Below are positions 34,019-43,211 of a stretch of 64,000 bases of DNA, in pieces. The notes below the pieces were generated by a model that saw only the letters and a list, made by a program, of their open reading frames with translations, was not told where the DNA came from and did no database searches. Position numbers and translations under genes: made by a program. Source of the stretch: Peptococcaceae bacterium CEB3 (GTDB lineage: Bacteria > Bacillota > Desulfitobacteriia > Desulfitobacteriales > Desulfitobacteriaceae); the NCBI GenBank assembly GCA_001029295.1, contig LDXJ01000059.1:124001-188000 (forward strand). The letters run 5' to 3'. Each line of letters begins with the position of its first letter. Position 1 is the stretch's first letter.

Positions 34019-35107
34019 TTGAAAGCAAGCGCCATGGTTTTGGAAAAGTTTGGCGGTCCCTTGATTGAACGGGAGATCGAAATACCGACCTTGCAGCGGG
34101 GCGAGATCCTGGTGCGGATCAAAGCCTCCGGGGTCTGCGGTTCGGACGTGCACATGTGGCGGGGAGAGGATCCCCGGATACCGTTGCCGTTGATTTTGGG
34201 GCATGAAGGGGTCGGAGAAGTGGTTGAGATGTCCGGTCCGGCTGCGACAGTCCAAGGAGAGAGATTGGCCGCCGGGGATATGATCCTATGGAACCGGGGA
34301 GTCAGCTGTGGGCACTGTTACTACTGTAGCGTGCTGAAGGAACCCTCCCTCTGTAAAACCAGAAAAGTGTACGGGATCCATCGTTCCTTAACGGAGCCCC
34401 CGTTCCTAAACGGCTGCTACAGTGAGTTCATCGTTCTCTCAGCCGGTACCGACATTTTCAAGGTTGGTCAGGCGGTTGATCCGGCGGTTTTGGTGGCGAC
34501 CTCTTGTTCCGGAGCAACGATGGCCCACGCTTTTGATCTGGGTGCGCCCCGTCCGGGGGATACGGTGGTGATTCAAGGACCCGGTCCGCTCGGGCTTTTT
34601 GCGGTGGCTTTTGCCCAGGCCCACGGGGCAGGTCAAATCATTGTCATCGGGGGGTCACCCGAACGCATGGCCTTGTGCGGGGAATTTGGGGCGAGCTTGC
34701 TTCTCGACCGGAAAAAGACGACGGGGGCTGAACGACGGGAAGCGGTGCTCTCTTTAACCCAGGGACGCGGTGCCGATCTGGTCATTGAAGCGGTGGGGTA
34801 TCCCGAAGCGTTGAGCGAAGGCTTGGAACTGGTTCGCACAGGGGGAACCTATCTCTCGACCGGCTATGCCCAACCGATGGGAAAGGTTGAATTGGACCCT
34901 TATCGTCATCTGGTGAGCAAGAATCTCAAACTGCAGGGGGTATGGGTCAGCGACACAGCCCATACTTACCGGGCGATGGAATTGGTTTTAGGCAGGCAGG
35001 CTTTATTTAGCCGGATGATAACACATCGCTTTCCCTTGAGGGAAGCTAATAAGGCCCTGGAAGCCATGGCTGACAAAACGGCCGTCAAGGCAGTGCTGCT
35101 GCCCTGA
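34019..35107 (+). CDS. Zinc-dependent alcohol dehydrogenase (polyol/threonine dehydrogenase type)
   Basis: 362-residue medium-chain dehydrogenase. Catalytic zinc ligands are GVCGSD (C40) and GHEG, the structural zinc loop is CGHCYYCSVLKEPSLC, and the NAD Rossmann motif is GPGPLG. TTG 34019 starts the gene with AGGAG nine bases upstream. It follows URO-D protein 3 by 15 bases and so shares its transcript. Relatives oxidise polyols, L-threonine or galactonate-type compounds. Substrate is not decided by the sequence. Confidence 0.9.
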   Translation: MKASAMVLEKFGGPLIEREIEIPTLQRGEILVRIKASGVCGSDVHMWRGEDPRIPLPLILGHEGVGEVVEMSGPAATVQGERLAAGDMILWNRGVSCGHCYYCSVLKEPSLCKTRKVYGIHRSLTEPPFLNGCYSEFIVLSAGTDIFKVGQAVDPAVLVATSCSGATMAHAFDLGAPRPGDTVVIQGPGPLGLFAVAFAQAHGAGQIIVIGGSPERMALCGEFGASLLLDRKKTTGAERREAVLSLTQGRGADLVIEAVGYPEALSEGLELVRTGGTYLSTGYAQPMGKVELDPYRHLVSKNLKLQGVWVSDTAHTYRAMELVLGRQALFSRMITHRFPLREANKALEAMADKTAVKAVLLP

Positions 35108-35428
35108 CGGGTGTTTCCCGGCAGAAAATCAAATCGCCGCAATGGTTCGCATGAGTCAGGGGATCATCGGGGCGAAGTGATATAACCTTGGAGGGAGGGA
35201 GGACGATGACCGATCAAGCAGCAGGGGAGAGAACAAACTTACGCTCGAGGTCACCCTAGTTGGATGGAGACTTAATAATGTAGTGAGTGTCAGAGAATGG
35301 CAGACGAGAAACCCTTTCATACTATGGCTTGAACAAAGCCCGTTCAGTGACTCTTGTCTTCCAATTGCGATGGATGCGTTGAAGTGTTATTGGGAAAAAC
35401 ATCAACACAAGGGGGTAGCAAAAACGTG
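35108..35428 (+). other. Intergenic region before the ABC cluster
   Basis: 321 bases with no gene. A weak GC-rich hairpin lies directly after the dehydrogenase stop (around 35110-35130). I could not find a convincing sigma-A promoter or a palindrome. Confidence 0.4.
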
Positions 35429-36829
35429 ATGAAAAAGAAATGGATCACATGGGTGGCGTTGACAACGATGTCTTTGTCCCTGCTGGTCGGGTGTGGCACA
35501 GGTGCCGGCGGGAACAACCCGTCCGGCGTCAGCCAAAGCAAGAGCAGCAGCCTTGCGACGGGAACAGCCACGAATAGCGATTATCCGACTTTGATCAAAT
35601 ATAATAAGAAGACGACTATAACTTGGTGGACATGGCAGCCCAAACCGTTCAGCGAGGCGGAACTGAAGCTGTTCGAGAGTCAATATCCCAATATAACTGT
35701 CAAAGTCACGGTCTTCGGCAACGGACTGGCCGCGATGAGTAAATTAGCGACTGCTTTAAAAGCTGGTTCTGGGGCTCCGGATGTCGTTATGTTACCGTAT
35801 GAGAATCTGCCGCAATACATTAATACCGGCGGTATCGCGGATATATCTGCCTATGACGGATATCTGAAGCCCTATTTTCTTCCCTTCGCGTGGACTCAGG
35901 TGAATCAAAATAGTAAGTTGTACGGTGTCCCGATGGATATGGAACCGATGGGCCTATACTATGATTCAACAGCCTTTGTGGGCGCGAAGCTTTCCGTACC
36001 GGTGACTTGGAGTCAGTTTGCCAGTGAAGCCGCAAAATACCACAAGGCGACAGGAAAATATATGGGCTTTTTTGCGGTTAACGATGGTGACTGGATGAAT
36101 GCCTTGCTGTGGGACTCCGGAGCAACGCCGTTCTCCGGGAGCGGAAACAACTGGAAGATAAACATCAACAGTCCCCAAGCTAAGAAGATGTTTGAATTTT
36201 GGGGAAACATGGTAAAGAATGGGTCGGTGAAAGCGGTTTCTGATTTTACCCCTGAATTCGAGAGCGAGCTCTCCAAAGGGGACTTTGCGGCTATGCTAGG
36301 TGCGCCATGGTATATGCATGCAATCCTCGTTCCATATGCAGGCAGCGGCTCTCAAACTTGGAGATTAGCACAAATCCCCCAATGGGGTTCAAGCGACCCA
36401 GCGGTTAATGGCGCAATAGGTGGTTCATGTCAGGTTGTAACGACCCAGGCTAAGGACAAACAAGCTGCCGCTCTGTTTGTGGCATGGTATAGCGCCACTC
36501 AAACGTCCTTAGCTCAGATTCTTAAGGCTCCAACGGATAATGGTGGCGGGTGGCTCCCTGCGGCTCAGGCGAGTCAAAAGTTACCGGCATTTAACGCAGC
36601 TGCCCCGATCCTGAACGGTCAAAAGCCCTACCCTATGTTTACGCAGTTTGCCAAGAGTGTCAACACATCATTTCAATTCAGTCCGTGGACCACGTACTTT
36701 TTCAACCAAATGCAGATAGAAGCAGCCAAAGCGGTCCAGGGTAGTATTACATGGAGCCAAGCATTGGATAATGTACAAAAATCCGTGGTGAACTACGCCC
36801 AGTCGCAAGGATATTCAGTGACGCAATAA
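35429..36829 (+). CDS. Extracellular solute-binding lipoprotein (ABC family 1, sugar type)
   Basis: 466-residue lipoprotein. The signal peptide has lipobox SLLVGC with the lipid cysteine at residue 22, followed by a Ser/Gly/Asn-rich linker. The mature protein has the TITWWTWQP start typical of oligosaccharide-binding proteins of the MalE/UgpB class. ATG 35429 follows GGGGGT; the 25-codon extension from 35354 is rejected because it would disrupt the signal peptide. It works with the two permeases encoded next. The ligand is probably an oligosaccharide, given the lyase and glycosidase-like genes that follow. Confidence 0.92.
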   Translation: MKKKWITWVALTTMSLSLLVGCGTGAGGNNPSGVSQSKSSSLATGTATNSDYPTLIKYNKKTTITWWTWQPKPFSEAELKLFESQYPNITVKVTVFGNGLAAMSKLATALKAGSGAPDVVMLPYENLPQYINTGGIADISAYDGYLKPYFLPFAWTQVNQNSKLYGVPMDMEPMGLYYDSTAFVGAKLSVPVTWSQFASEAAKYHKATGKYMGFFAVNDGDWMNALLWDSGATPFSGSGNNWKININSPQAKKMFEFWGNMVKNGSVKAVSDFTPEFESELSKGDFAAMLGAPWYMHAILVPYAGSGSQTWRLAQIPQWGSSDPAVNGAIGGSCQVVTTQAKDKQAAALFVAWYSATQTSLAQILKAPTDNGGGWLPAAQASQKLPAFNAAAPILNGQKPYPMFTQFAKSVNTSFQFSPWTTYFFNQMQIEAAKAVQGSITWSQALDNVQKSVVNYAQSQGYSVTQ

Positions 36830-36849
36830 GGAACCCATGGGGTCGGTCG

Positions 36850-37785
36850 ATGCGGCTCAATTCATCACCCCGAGTCGCACCTGGACCGCCCCTCTCAAAC
36901 AATATGAAAGGCGCGTGTTATCCCGTGATTAAAGGCCGTATTGCACCATATGTATTCTTGGCACCGTTTCTTTTGCTATTCCTGCTTTTCTTTATCTTTC
37001 CTTTTTTTTATGCTCTGTATCTAAGTTTGTTTGTAACGCGAATGGGGCAACCTCTCTATGTCGGTCTACTCAACTACGTGCACTTGTTCCAGGATAGTGC
37101 ATATTGGGCATCTTTGGTAACCGTCTTCAGGTTCTCCTTGGTTCAAGTTCTCATATTGCTCACTGTGTCTATGGCTATCGCGCTTTTCCTCGATACTCCC
37201 TACGTCAAAAGCAAAGGGTTGTTCCGACTCGTTTATTTTCTTCCTTACGCTGTACCTGGGGTAATAGCGGCTGTCATTTGGGGATTCTTGTATTCACCTG
37301 AGCTCAATCCTGCCCTACATTGGTTGGGCATTAATCCGCTTTCCGGGAAAGGCCTTTTCTGGGCCATCGTTAACATGACAATCTGGCAATTGACTGGTTA
37401 CAACATGACCCTCCTGTTTGCCAATTTGACCTCAATTCCGGTGGACATTTACGAGGCGGCGCACCTGGATGGGTGTTCAGAGGCCCGTTTGGCATGGAGC
37501 ATAAAGCTGCCCTTGCTGCGCCCGACGATCATTCTGATTACGGTATTAAGCATTATTGGCACATTGCAGTTGTTCAACCAGCCGTTCATCCTGATGAGCT
37601 TAACCACGGTTCCGGCCAACTTCACACCGAATTTAGACATTTATACGACTGCATTTAGTTACGGGAACTTCAACTATTCAGCAGCGATGGCGGTCGTCTT
37701 GGCTCTAATTACAGTGTTAGCGTCGTTCCTTTTTATTTACGGTACGTCCGCAAACCGACGGAGCGAACGCCACCCTCGTGGTTAA
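36850..37785 (+). CDS. Sugar ABC transporter permease 1 (MalF-like)
   Basis: 311-residue permease with six predicted membrane segments and the cytoplasmic EAA loop YEAAHLDGCSEARLAWSIKLP, which contacts the ATPase. ATG 36850 has only a weak ribosome site; the ATG at 36904 is an alternative. It pairs with the next gene. No ATPase gene is in this cluster. Confidence 0.9.
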   Translation: MRLNSSPRVAPGPPLSNNMKGACYPVIKGRIAPYVFLAPFLLLFLLFFIFPFFYALYLSLFVTRMGQPLYVGLLNYVHLFQDSAYWASLVTVFRFSLVQVLILLTVSMAIALFLDTPYVKSKGLFRLVYFLPYAVPGVIAAVIWGFLYSPELNPALHWLGINPLSGKGLFWAIVNMTIWQLTGYNMTLLFANLTSIPVDIYEAAHLDGCSEARLAWSIKLPLLRPTIILITVLSIIGTLQLFNQPFILMSLTTVPANFTPNLDIYTTAFSYGNFNYSAAMAVVLALITVLASFLFIYGTSANRRSERHPRG

Positions 37786-37828
37786 AGAACGGTACGATTC
37801 CGGTGAGTGGAGAATGGAGATGGATTAG

Positions 37829-38722
37829 ATGACAGTATCGCGGATGCAGAAGGAAAACCATTATAGGGGTGTCACTCGCGTTGGAAAGTCGACGTTGACA
37901 ATGATTCTCTTTATCACAATGGCAATGTATTTTTTGCTTCCGATCATGTGGTTGATGATCGCTAGCACGAAAACGACCCAAGAGTTATTTCATACACCTA
38001 CCTTCGCCCTGCATTTACCGTTGGCATGGATTAAGAACCTGAGCGAGCTCAGCGTCTATGATGGTGGAATCTATTGGAGATGGTTTCTTAATTCAGTGGT
38101 ATACTCCGGCGTGGTGGGAATCGTCAGCACTTTCATCAGTGCCATGGCAGGCTACGCACTGGCTAAGTACCGTTTTCGGTTTAAAGGAGTGTTTGAGAAT
38201 TTGGTAGTGGCGGCGCTTGCCATTCCCTTGGCAGCAATGGTGATGCCGATATTCCTGTTGGTAAAAGCCATGGGACTCATGGACACCTATACCGGAGTTA
38301 TCCTACCCATGCTGGCTAACCCGTTCGGGGTGTATTTCTTGACAACCTATTTACGAGAAGCGATGCCGGTTGAACTCATTGAATCAGCACGCATCGACGG
38401 AGCTAGCGACATGAGAATCTTTACCCGTATTGCTCTCCCCATTACCAGACCCGGGCTGGTGAGTTTGTTCTTGATTATTTTCATAGGAACATGGAACAAC
38501 TTTTTCTTGCCCCTCGTCCTTTTGACGAAAGAATCGCTGTTGCCGGTTACGGTTGGGCTCAACAGCTGGATGGGTACGTTGATCAGCATGAGCGAGGGGC
38601 CGCCTTTATATCCTTTAATCTTGCAGGGGGCACTGCTCTCTATCCTACCGATGCTCGTATTGTTTCCCTTCTTGAGAAAGCACATTGCTTCCGGACTTAC
38701 CATGGGGGGAGTGAAGATGTAG
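37829..38722 (+). CDS. Sugar ABC transporter permease 2 (MalG-like)
   Basis: 297-residue permease with six predicted membrane segments and the EAA loop ESARIDGASDMRIFTRIALP. GGAGATGG precedes ATG 37829. It forms the channel with permease 1. The energy is probably supplied by a shared MsiK/MalK-type ATPase elsewhere, since the cluster moves straight to enzymes. Confidence 0.92.
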   Translation: MTVSRMQKENHYRGVTRVGKSTLTMILFITMAMYFLLPIMWLMIASTKTTQELFHTPTFALHLPLAWIKNLSELSVYDGGIYWRWFLNSVVYSGVVGIVSTFISAMAGYALAKYRFRFKGVFENLVVAALAIPLAAMVMPIFLLVKAMGLMDTYTGVILPMLANPFGVYFLTTYLREAMPVELIESARIDGASDMRIFTRIALPITRPGLVSLFLIIFIGTWNNFFLPLVLLTKESLLPVTVGLNSWMGTLISMSEGPPLYPLILQGALLSILPMLVLFPFLRKHIASGLTMGGVKM

Positions 38723-38847
38723 GTCGGAGCATGCACGTTTCTTACACGGGAGGTGGTAAGGTGATTGTCTAGCCTTGAGAGTACACCTTGATCGACTCAA
38801 TCCCGTGGCCGATCTGCTTAGCCTTCTATGGAACATGTAGCAAACTA

Positions 38848-40749
38848 ATGATATTGCGGTATATGGGGGTGACAGGATTGCAAGATGCTTATCCACTGAA
38901 TGACGCGGTTCGGGATTATTTTGGCTCGGATGTCTCGGGAGAGCTGTGGACGGATATTGGAAGGCTTCAGCGACAGGACTACTTGACTGTAATGTTTGGC
39001 ATCGTTGAGTATTTTTCTAAACACATGGACTCCGGCGGAAGGATCATTGATCCGTACGCGCAACGGGAGATACAGTATGCCACACCAGGCTACGCTGCAG
39101 CCGCTGCATTGCTGTTTGACGTGCTGGGCGGCGCCCGGATGTTGGAAACGGCCGCGAAAGCTTTAACGACTTCCCTGCGGGAACTCGTGACCAAGACCTG
39201 CCCCGTTGGAACCAGCAACTTTTTCATAACGATGGTCGTTTTTGCTTTTGAACACCTGCGTGAGCACGTCAGCGATGAGCAGGTCAGGTTTTGGAAGTCT
39301 GAGTTCGCGCAATTGCATTGGCCCCATGTTCATCTACCCACCATTAACAACTGGCATATTATTGCCCTCTCAGGGGAGCAACTGCGCGCCCGAATCGGGT
39401 TGGGCCCAGCCCTTACAGCTACGGAGGTGGACCGATATCTAGCGCCACATTTGGAGCTGTTGACGGATTACGGCATGTACGTGGATCCGAACGGTCCCAT
39501 GGCCTATGACTTATTTACCCGAAAGTACTTGAAGTTAATGTTATTGAATGGTTACGACGGACAGTTTAAGGAACACTTGACCGAGTTTTTGCGTAGGGGG
39601 GATCTTACCTCATTGTTTCTGCAAGGACCGACCGGGGAAATGCCGGCAGGTGGTAGGAGTTCACACCATCAGTGGAACGAAGCGCTACAGTGTTTTCACT
39701 TTGAGACGGCGGCGACGCAGTATGCACTGGCGGGTGATCTGCGTGCGGCGGGAGCGTTTAGGCGGGCTGCCCATTTGTCCCTAGCAGCAGTTCGGCGCTG
39801 GGTCAGGCAGTCCGGTGAGCTGAGTATAGTGAAAAACTGGGCGGACCCGGCGGCTCGCACCGGCTACGAAGTGTACTCGCATCATTCCCAATACAATCTA
39901 TTCACGGCTTATCTGTTGGGCGTAGCGTACGTTCATGTGGACGACACCATTGAGGAAAGGGCTTGCCCCGCGGAAACCGGAAACCACGCAATATGGATTG
40001 AACCGTACTTTCATAAATTGTTTGTCAATGTTCGAGGAAACTACGTGCAGGTTCAGACAAGAGGAGAACCGAGCTATGATCCGACCGGTATTGTGCGTAT
40101 CCAACATAAAGGCGTGTTTGCTCCCCTAGGACCATCGAACGGGGTTCCGACCAAACATGGAAGTGGGATAGCATTCGCTCCCGCGTGGCGCAACCCTCAT
40201 CGCTATATCAACGACAACAACCCACGAAGGTTTACAAGCGAAAGAGATATAGTGAGTGGCGGCACGGTTCGCATGGCAGATCTGACCGACTTTCATTCTG
40301 TGTCAATCGATGCGCATGTAGAGCAACGAAAGGCTGACAAGATCGTTGTTCAAGTTGAGTACCGTGGTACCATGGGTGGTGTTTTCCTCTTGAAAAGGGT
40401 TCTCACGGTTACGCCAGAGGCGGTCATCGTCACGGATGAAGCGGTGGGGCATGTTGACTCCTTTACGGAGGAAATACCGCTATTGGTGTTTGACGGGGAG
40501 CACCGCGTGGACGTGCATTTTGCGGAAAAGCGCCTGGATGCCGCGCTGGGGCAGGACCGATTGGCGGTTTATGTCTTAGATTCAGCGCCCGTACAGTGGT
40601 CGAAACATGATCCGGTTGCTTTCCGTAACGGGATGCTCAGCTTCGCTTCGTATGACACGGTCGGCAGAACAAGCAGTTACTTGGTTTATCTCTACCGGGC
40701 CGCTGAACCGGTTACTGACCAACGTTTGATAGAACTGGGCAAGGAGTAA
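38848..40749 (+). CDS. Large carbohydrate-active enzyme (alpha/alpha-barrel plus beta-sandwich)
   Basis: About 633 residues. The N-terminal two thirds look like an (alpha/alpha) toroid (repeated amphipathic helices, NNWHIIALSGEQLRAR), with a conserved-looking GGRSSHHQWNEA patch and YEVYSHHSQYN as possible catalytic elements. The C-terminal third is beta-rich, like the sandwich domains of heparinase II/III and chondroitin-AC-type polysaccharide lyases. No signal peptide is visible, so it acts in the cytoplasm on imported oligosaccharides. I cannot assign a CAZy family. The start is uncertain: 38848, 38863 and 38788 are all in frame without a good ribosome site. Confidence 0.6.
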   Translation: MILRYMGVTGLQDAYPLNDAVRDYFGSDVSGELWTDIGRLQRQDYLTVMFGIVEYFSKHMDSGGRIIDPYAQREIQYATPGYAAAAALLFDVLGGARMLETAAKALTTSLRELVTKTCPVGTSNFFITMVVFAFEHLREHVSDEQVRFWKSEFAQLHWPHVHLPTINNWHIIALSGEQLRARIGLGPALTATEVDRYLAPHLELLTDYGMYVDPNGPMAYDLFTRKYLKLMLLNGYDGQFKEHLTEFLRRGDLTSLFLQGPTGEMPAGGRSSHHQWNEALQCFHFETAATQYALAGDLRAAGAFRRAAHLSLAAVRRWVRQSGELSIVKNWADPAARTGYEVYSHHSQYNLFTAYLLGVAYVHVDDTIEERACPAETGNHAIWIEPYFHKLFVNVRGNYVQVQTRGEPSYDPTGIVRIQHKGVFAPLGPSNGVPTKHGSGIAFAPAWRNPHRYINDNNPRRFTSERDIVSGGTVRMADLTDFHSVSIDAHVEQRKADKIVVQVEYRGTMGGVFLLKRVLTVTPEAVIVTDEAVGHVDSFTEEIPLLVFDGEHRVDVHFAEKRLDAALGQDRLAVYVLDSAPVQWSKHDPVAFRNGMLSFASYDTVGRTSSYLVYLYRAAEPVTDQRLIELGKE

Positions 40750-41024
40750 ACGGCCCATGAAGCTTTTTGTTATCGGCAAGTGCAAATTACAGTACGGCGC
40801 AACAAGGAGATATCCCGGTCAAAAAAGTAATGGCCGAACTGCCATAGATAAAAGGAAGGGCGAACTGCCATAGATACAGAAATAATCTCGTTCGATTTCG
40901 TAACCTCGATAAATGGATACGGAAACGTGTTCGAGTGTATATACGCCGCAGATGGCGGGACCGCGGAATATAGAAGCTCTACTCTGCGGAGGAACTGGAC
41001 CAGATATTTAAGGGAGGCTATGCT

Positions 41025-42035
41025 GTGCTGAACATGCTTCACTTGTCCCAAAAGGAAACGGATGTCTTGATTTTTACTCCTGCATATCGGGAAAGGTTAG
41101 CGACACTGGGCAATCTTCAGATTGTCTCCCACGCTAATAAGTTGTCGCTTGCGGAACGTCTTAAGCTGATAGGAAGCTGTGACGTTCTCATAACCTCTTG
41201 GGGATCTTCCCCGGTCCCGGCAGAGATAGCTTCGCAATCAGGAAAACTTCGCTATATTTGCCACGTGACGGGTACCTTGAGAGAATTTATTCCTCTGGAA
41301 GTGATTGAGTCGGACATTCCCGTGACGAATTGGGGGAACGCCCCTGCCGATTTTATTGCGGAAGGCGCGATGACTTTGCTCCTGGCCACCCTAAAGGATC
41401 TTCACGCGGTGATTCACAGCGTTCGCGCAGGCGGATGGAAGAGGGAGCAAGAGCAGTTCGTCGGTGGCACGTTGCGAGGGTTGAGGGTCGGCCTGTACGG
41501 TCTCGGTTTCATTGGGCAGCGTTTCGTGGAGCTAATCCGTCCTTTCGGTTGTGAGATGAACGTCTATGATCCATTTGTGAAAGAACTGCCGAACGGGTGT
41601 CGTCCCGTTCATTCGCTAACGAAGCTGTTTCAGAGTTCCGACGCAGTAGTGATTAACGCTGCTCTCAATTCTGAGACAGAGAAATCCGTGAACAGAGATA
41701 TGCTCGCATTGCTTCCGGATCAAGGGATCGTGGTCAACACGGCAAGAGGAGACATCATTGACCAGGGTGCTTTGTTTGACGAACTAAGGTCAGGTCGATT
41801 GCGTGCGGGGTTGGACGTCCTAGCCAATGACGATTGTCTCCTGCCCGATGACGAAGCTAGGAAGTGGTCAAACTGCATCTTAACGGCCCATCAGATCGAG
41901 CGATCCGCCTGGCCTGAAGAGGACGCGCTAATTCGAGAAGCTCACGAGATAAGCTTGGACAACATCGCCCGTTTTAGTAGGGGAGAGCCCTTGCGTTTCA
42001 GGATGGATGTCCGGCGATACGGGCTTAGTACGTGA
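41025..42035 (+). CDS. D-2-hydroxyacid dehydrogenase family protein
   Basis: 336-residue NAD-dependent dehydrogenase. The Rossmann motif GLYGLGFIGQRF, the catalytic arginine in NTARGDIID and the catalytic histidine in LTAHQIE are present. The glutamate that usually follows in GLDVFEEEP is replaced (GLDVLANDD), a notable change in the catalytic triad. GGGAGG precedes GTG 41025. It may reduce or oxidise a 2-keto acid or uronate-derived acid in the cluster. The 275-base gap before it contains no recognisable gene. Confidence 0.85.
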   Translation: MLNMLHLSQKETDVLIFTPAYRERLATLGNLQIVSHANKLSLAERLKLIGSCDVLITSWGSSPVPAEIASQSGKLRYICHVTGTLREFIPLEVIESDIPVTNWGNAPADFIAEGAMTLLLATLKDLHAVIHSVRAGGWKREQEQFVGGTLRGLRVGLYGLGFIGQRFVELIRPFGCEMNVYDPFVKELPNGCRPVHSLTKLFQSSDAVVINAALNSETEKSVNRDMLALLPDQGIVVNTARGDIIDQGALFDELRSGRLRAGLDVLANDDCLLPDDEARKWSNCILTAHQIERSAWPEEDALIREAHEISLDNIARFSRGEPLRFRMDVRRYGLST

Positions 42036-42125
42036 ATGTAGGAGGGGAGGTTTGAGTGAAATGGGGGGAGCGCTAACGTCGTGCGCAACCAGGGAGGTCA
42101 GATCGATCCGTGAGGGGGAACGAGA

Positions 42126-42911
42126 ATGCTGAAGGCGGGGTTGGTCTCCGTTACTTTCCGTCAACTGTCTCCCCAGCAGATCATCTCCCTGTGCGTCGAA
42201 GCGGGGTTGAGCGGAATAGAGTGGGGGGGCGATATCCACGTTCCCCATGGGGACATGGCGCGAGCCGTGAAAGTAGCCGAGTATACGCAAGGGGCCGGAC
42301 TGGAGGTTGTCTCATATGGATCCTATTATCGGGCTGATTCCGATGAGGCTGTTCCGAACACGTTTACTAAAGTTTTGGAAACCGCCCTGGCGCTTGGTGC
42401 TCCTTCTATCCGCATATGGGCGGGCAACAAAGGCTCAGGACAAGCGAGCGTAGCCTATTGGAATGGAGTTGTCGAAACGATCAGACGTGACGCGGACCAA
42501 GCGGGGCAGGTGGGGATCTCCTTATGCCTGGAACATCACGGAAATACTTTGACCGACACGGCGGGAAGCACACTGGCTCTACTTGATGCGATTCATCATC
42601 CCAACGTACGCACCTATTGGCAACCGTCTTTCAATCAAACGCCTGCTGATCGTTTGGAGGAACTCTCCAGCCTTCTGCCTTGGCTGCGTCATCTGCATGT
42701 TTTCCAGTGGAATGGCGTGGAGAGAAAACCGCTGGAGGAAGGGCAAGAGGAATGGATTCCATACCTGCGTACGGCAAGTGCGAAGGGAGAGCATCTGGGT
42801 CGATATGCTTTGTTAGAGTTCGTTCAAGAGGATGAGCCAGAATATCTCTTGAGAGATGCGAAGGTTTTGCGAGGGTGGATTGGAAAGATCTCAGAGTCAA
42901 ACAACACTTGA
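42126..42911 (+). CDS. Sugar phosphate isomerase/epimerase (TIM barrel, AP-endonuclease-2 family)
   Basis: 261-residue TIM-barrel protein. GLSGIEWGGDIHVPHGD and SLCLEHHGNTLTDT contain the Glu and His residues that bind the metal in this xylose-isomerase-like family. GGGGAACG precedes ATG 42126. Members include IolE/IolI, hydroxypyruvate isomerase and ketose epimerases. It is embedded with a 2-hydroxyacid dehydrogenase and oligosaccharide enzymes, so it probably acts on a keto sugar or keto acid. The exact reaction is open. Confidence 0.85.
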   Translation: MLKAGLVSVTFRQLSPQQIISLCVEAGLSGIEWGGDIHVPHGDMARAVKVAEYTQGAGLEVVSYGSYYRADSDEAVPNTFTKVLETALALGAPSIRIWAGNKGSGQASVAYWNGVVETIRRDADQAGQVGISLCLEHHGNTLTDTAGSTLALLDAIHHPNVRTYWQPSFNQTPADRLEELSSLLPWLRHLHVFQWNGVERKPLEEGQEEWIPYLRTASAKGEHLGRYALLEFVQEDEPEYLLRDAKVLRGWIGKISESNNT

Positions 42912-43211
42912 ATCCCTGACCTAAGTATTTCTGAGATTTGCAATGTGCTTGCGGGTGATTCTACCCCTGAACAAGCTGGATATGTCAATGAAGAATCAAA
43001 AGGAAGAACAGGGGTGTCTTTGCAGAGAACGGCGCCGGGTCTAGTTTCGGAAAGATGCCGATCTTTTGCCAGTTGGGACCAGGGTGGTATCCGGAAATTA
43101 GAAAGTAGTCAAGAGGATACCTGTTTTATCGGATTCTCAAATGTTATGAATCGTTACGACCAGATTTGTTTTGGCACAGTAAGAACGGATGTGGAAAGAC
43201 AAGGAGAAGCC

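Noticed and set aside
42945-43211. N-terminal 89 residues of the acyltransferase fusion
   Set aside because: They have no motif and no ribosome site, while AAGGAG stands directly before ATG 43212.
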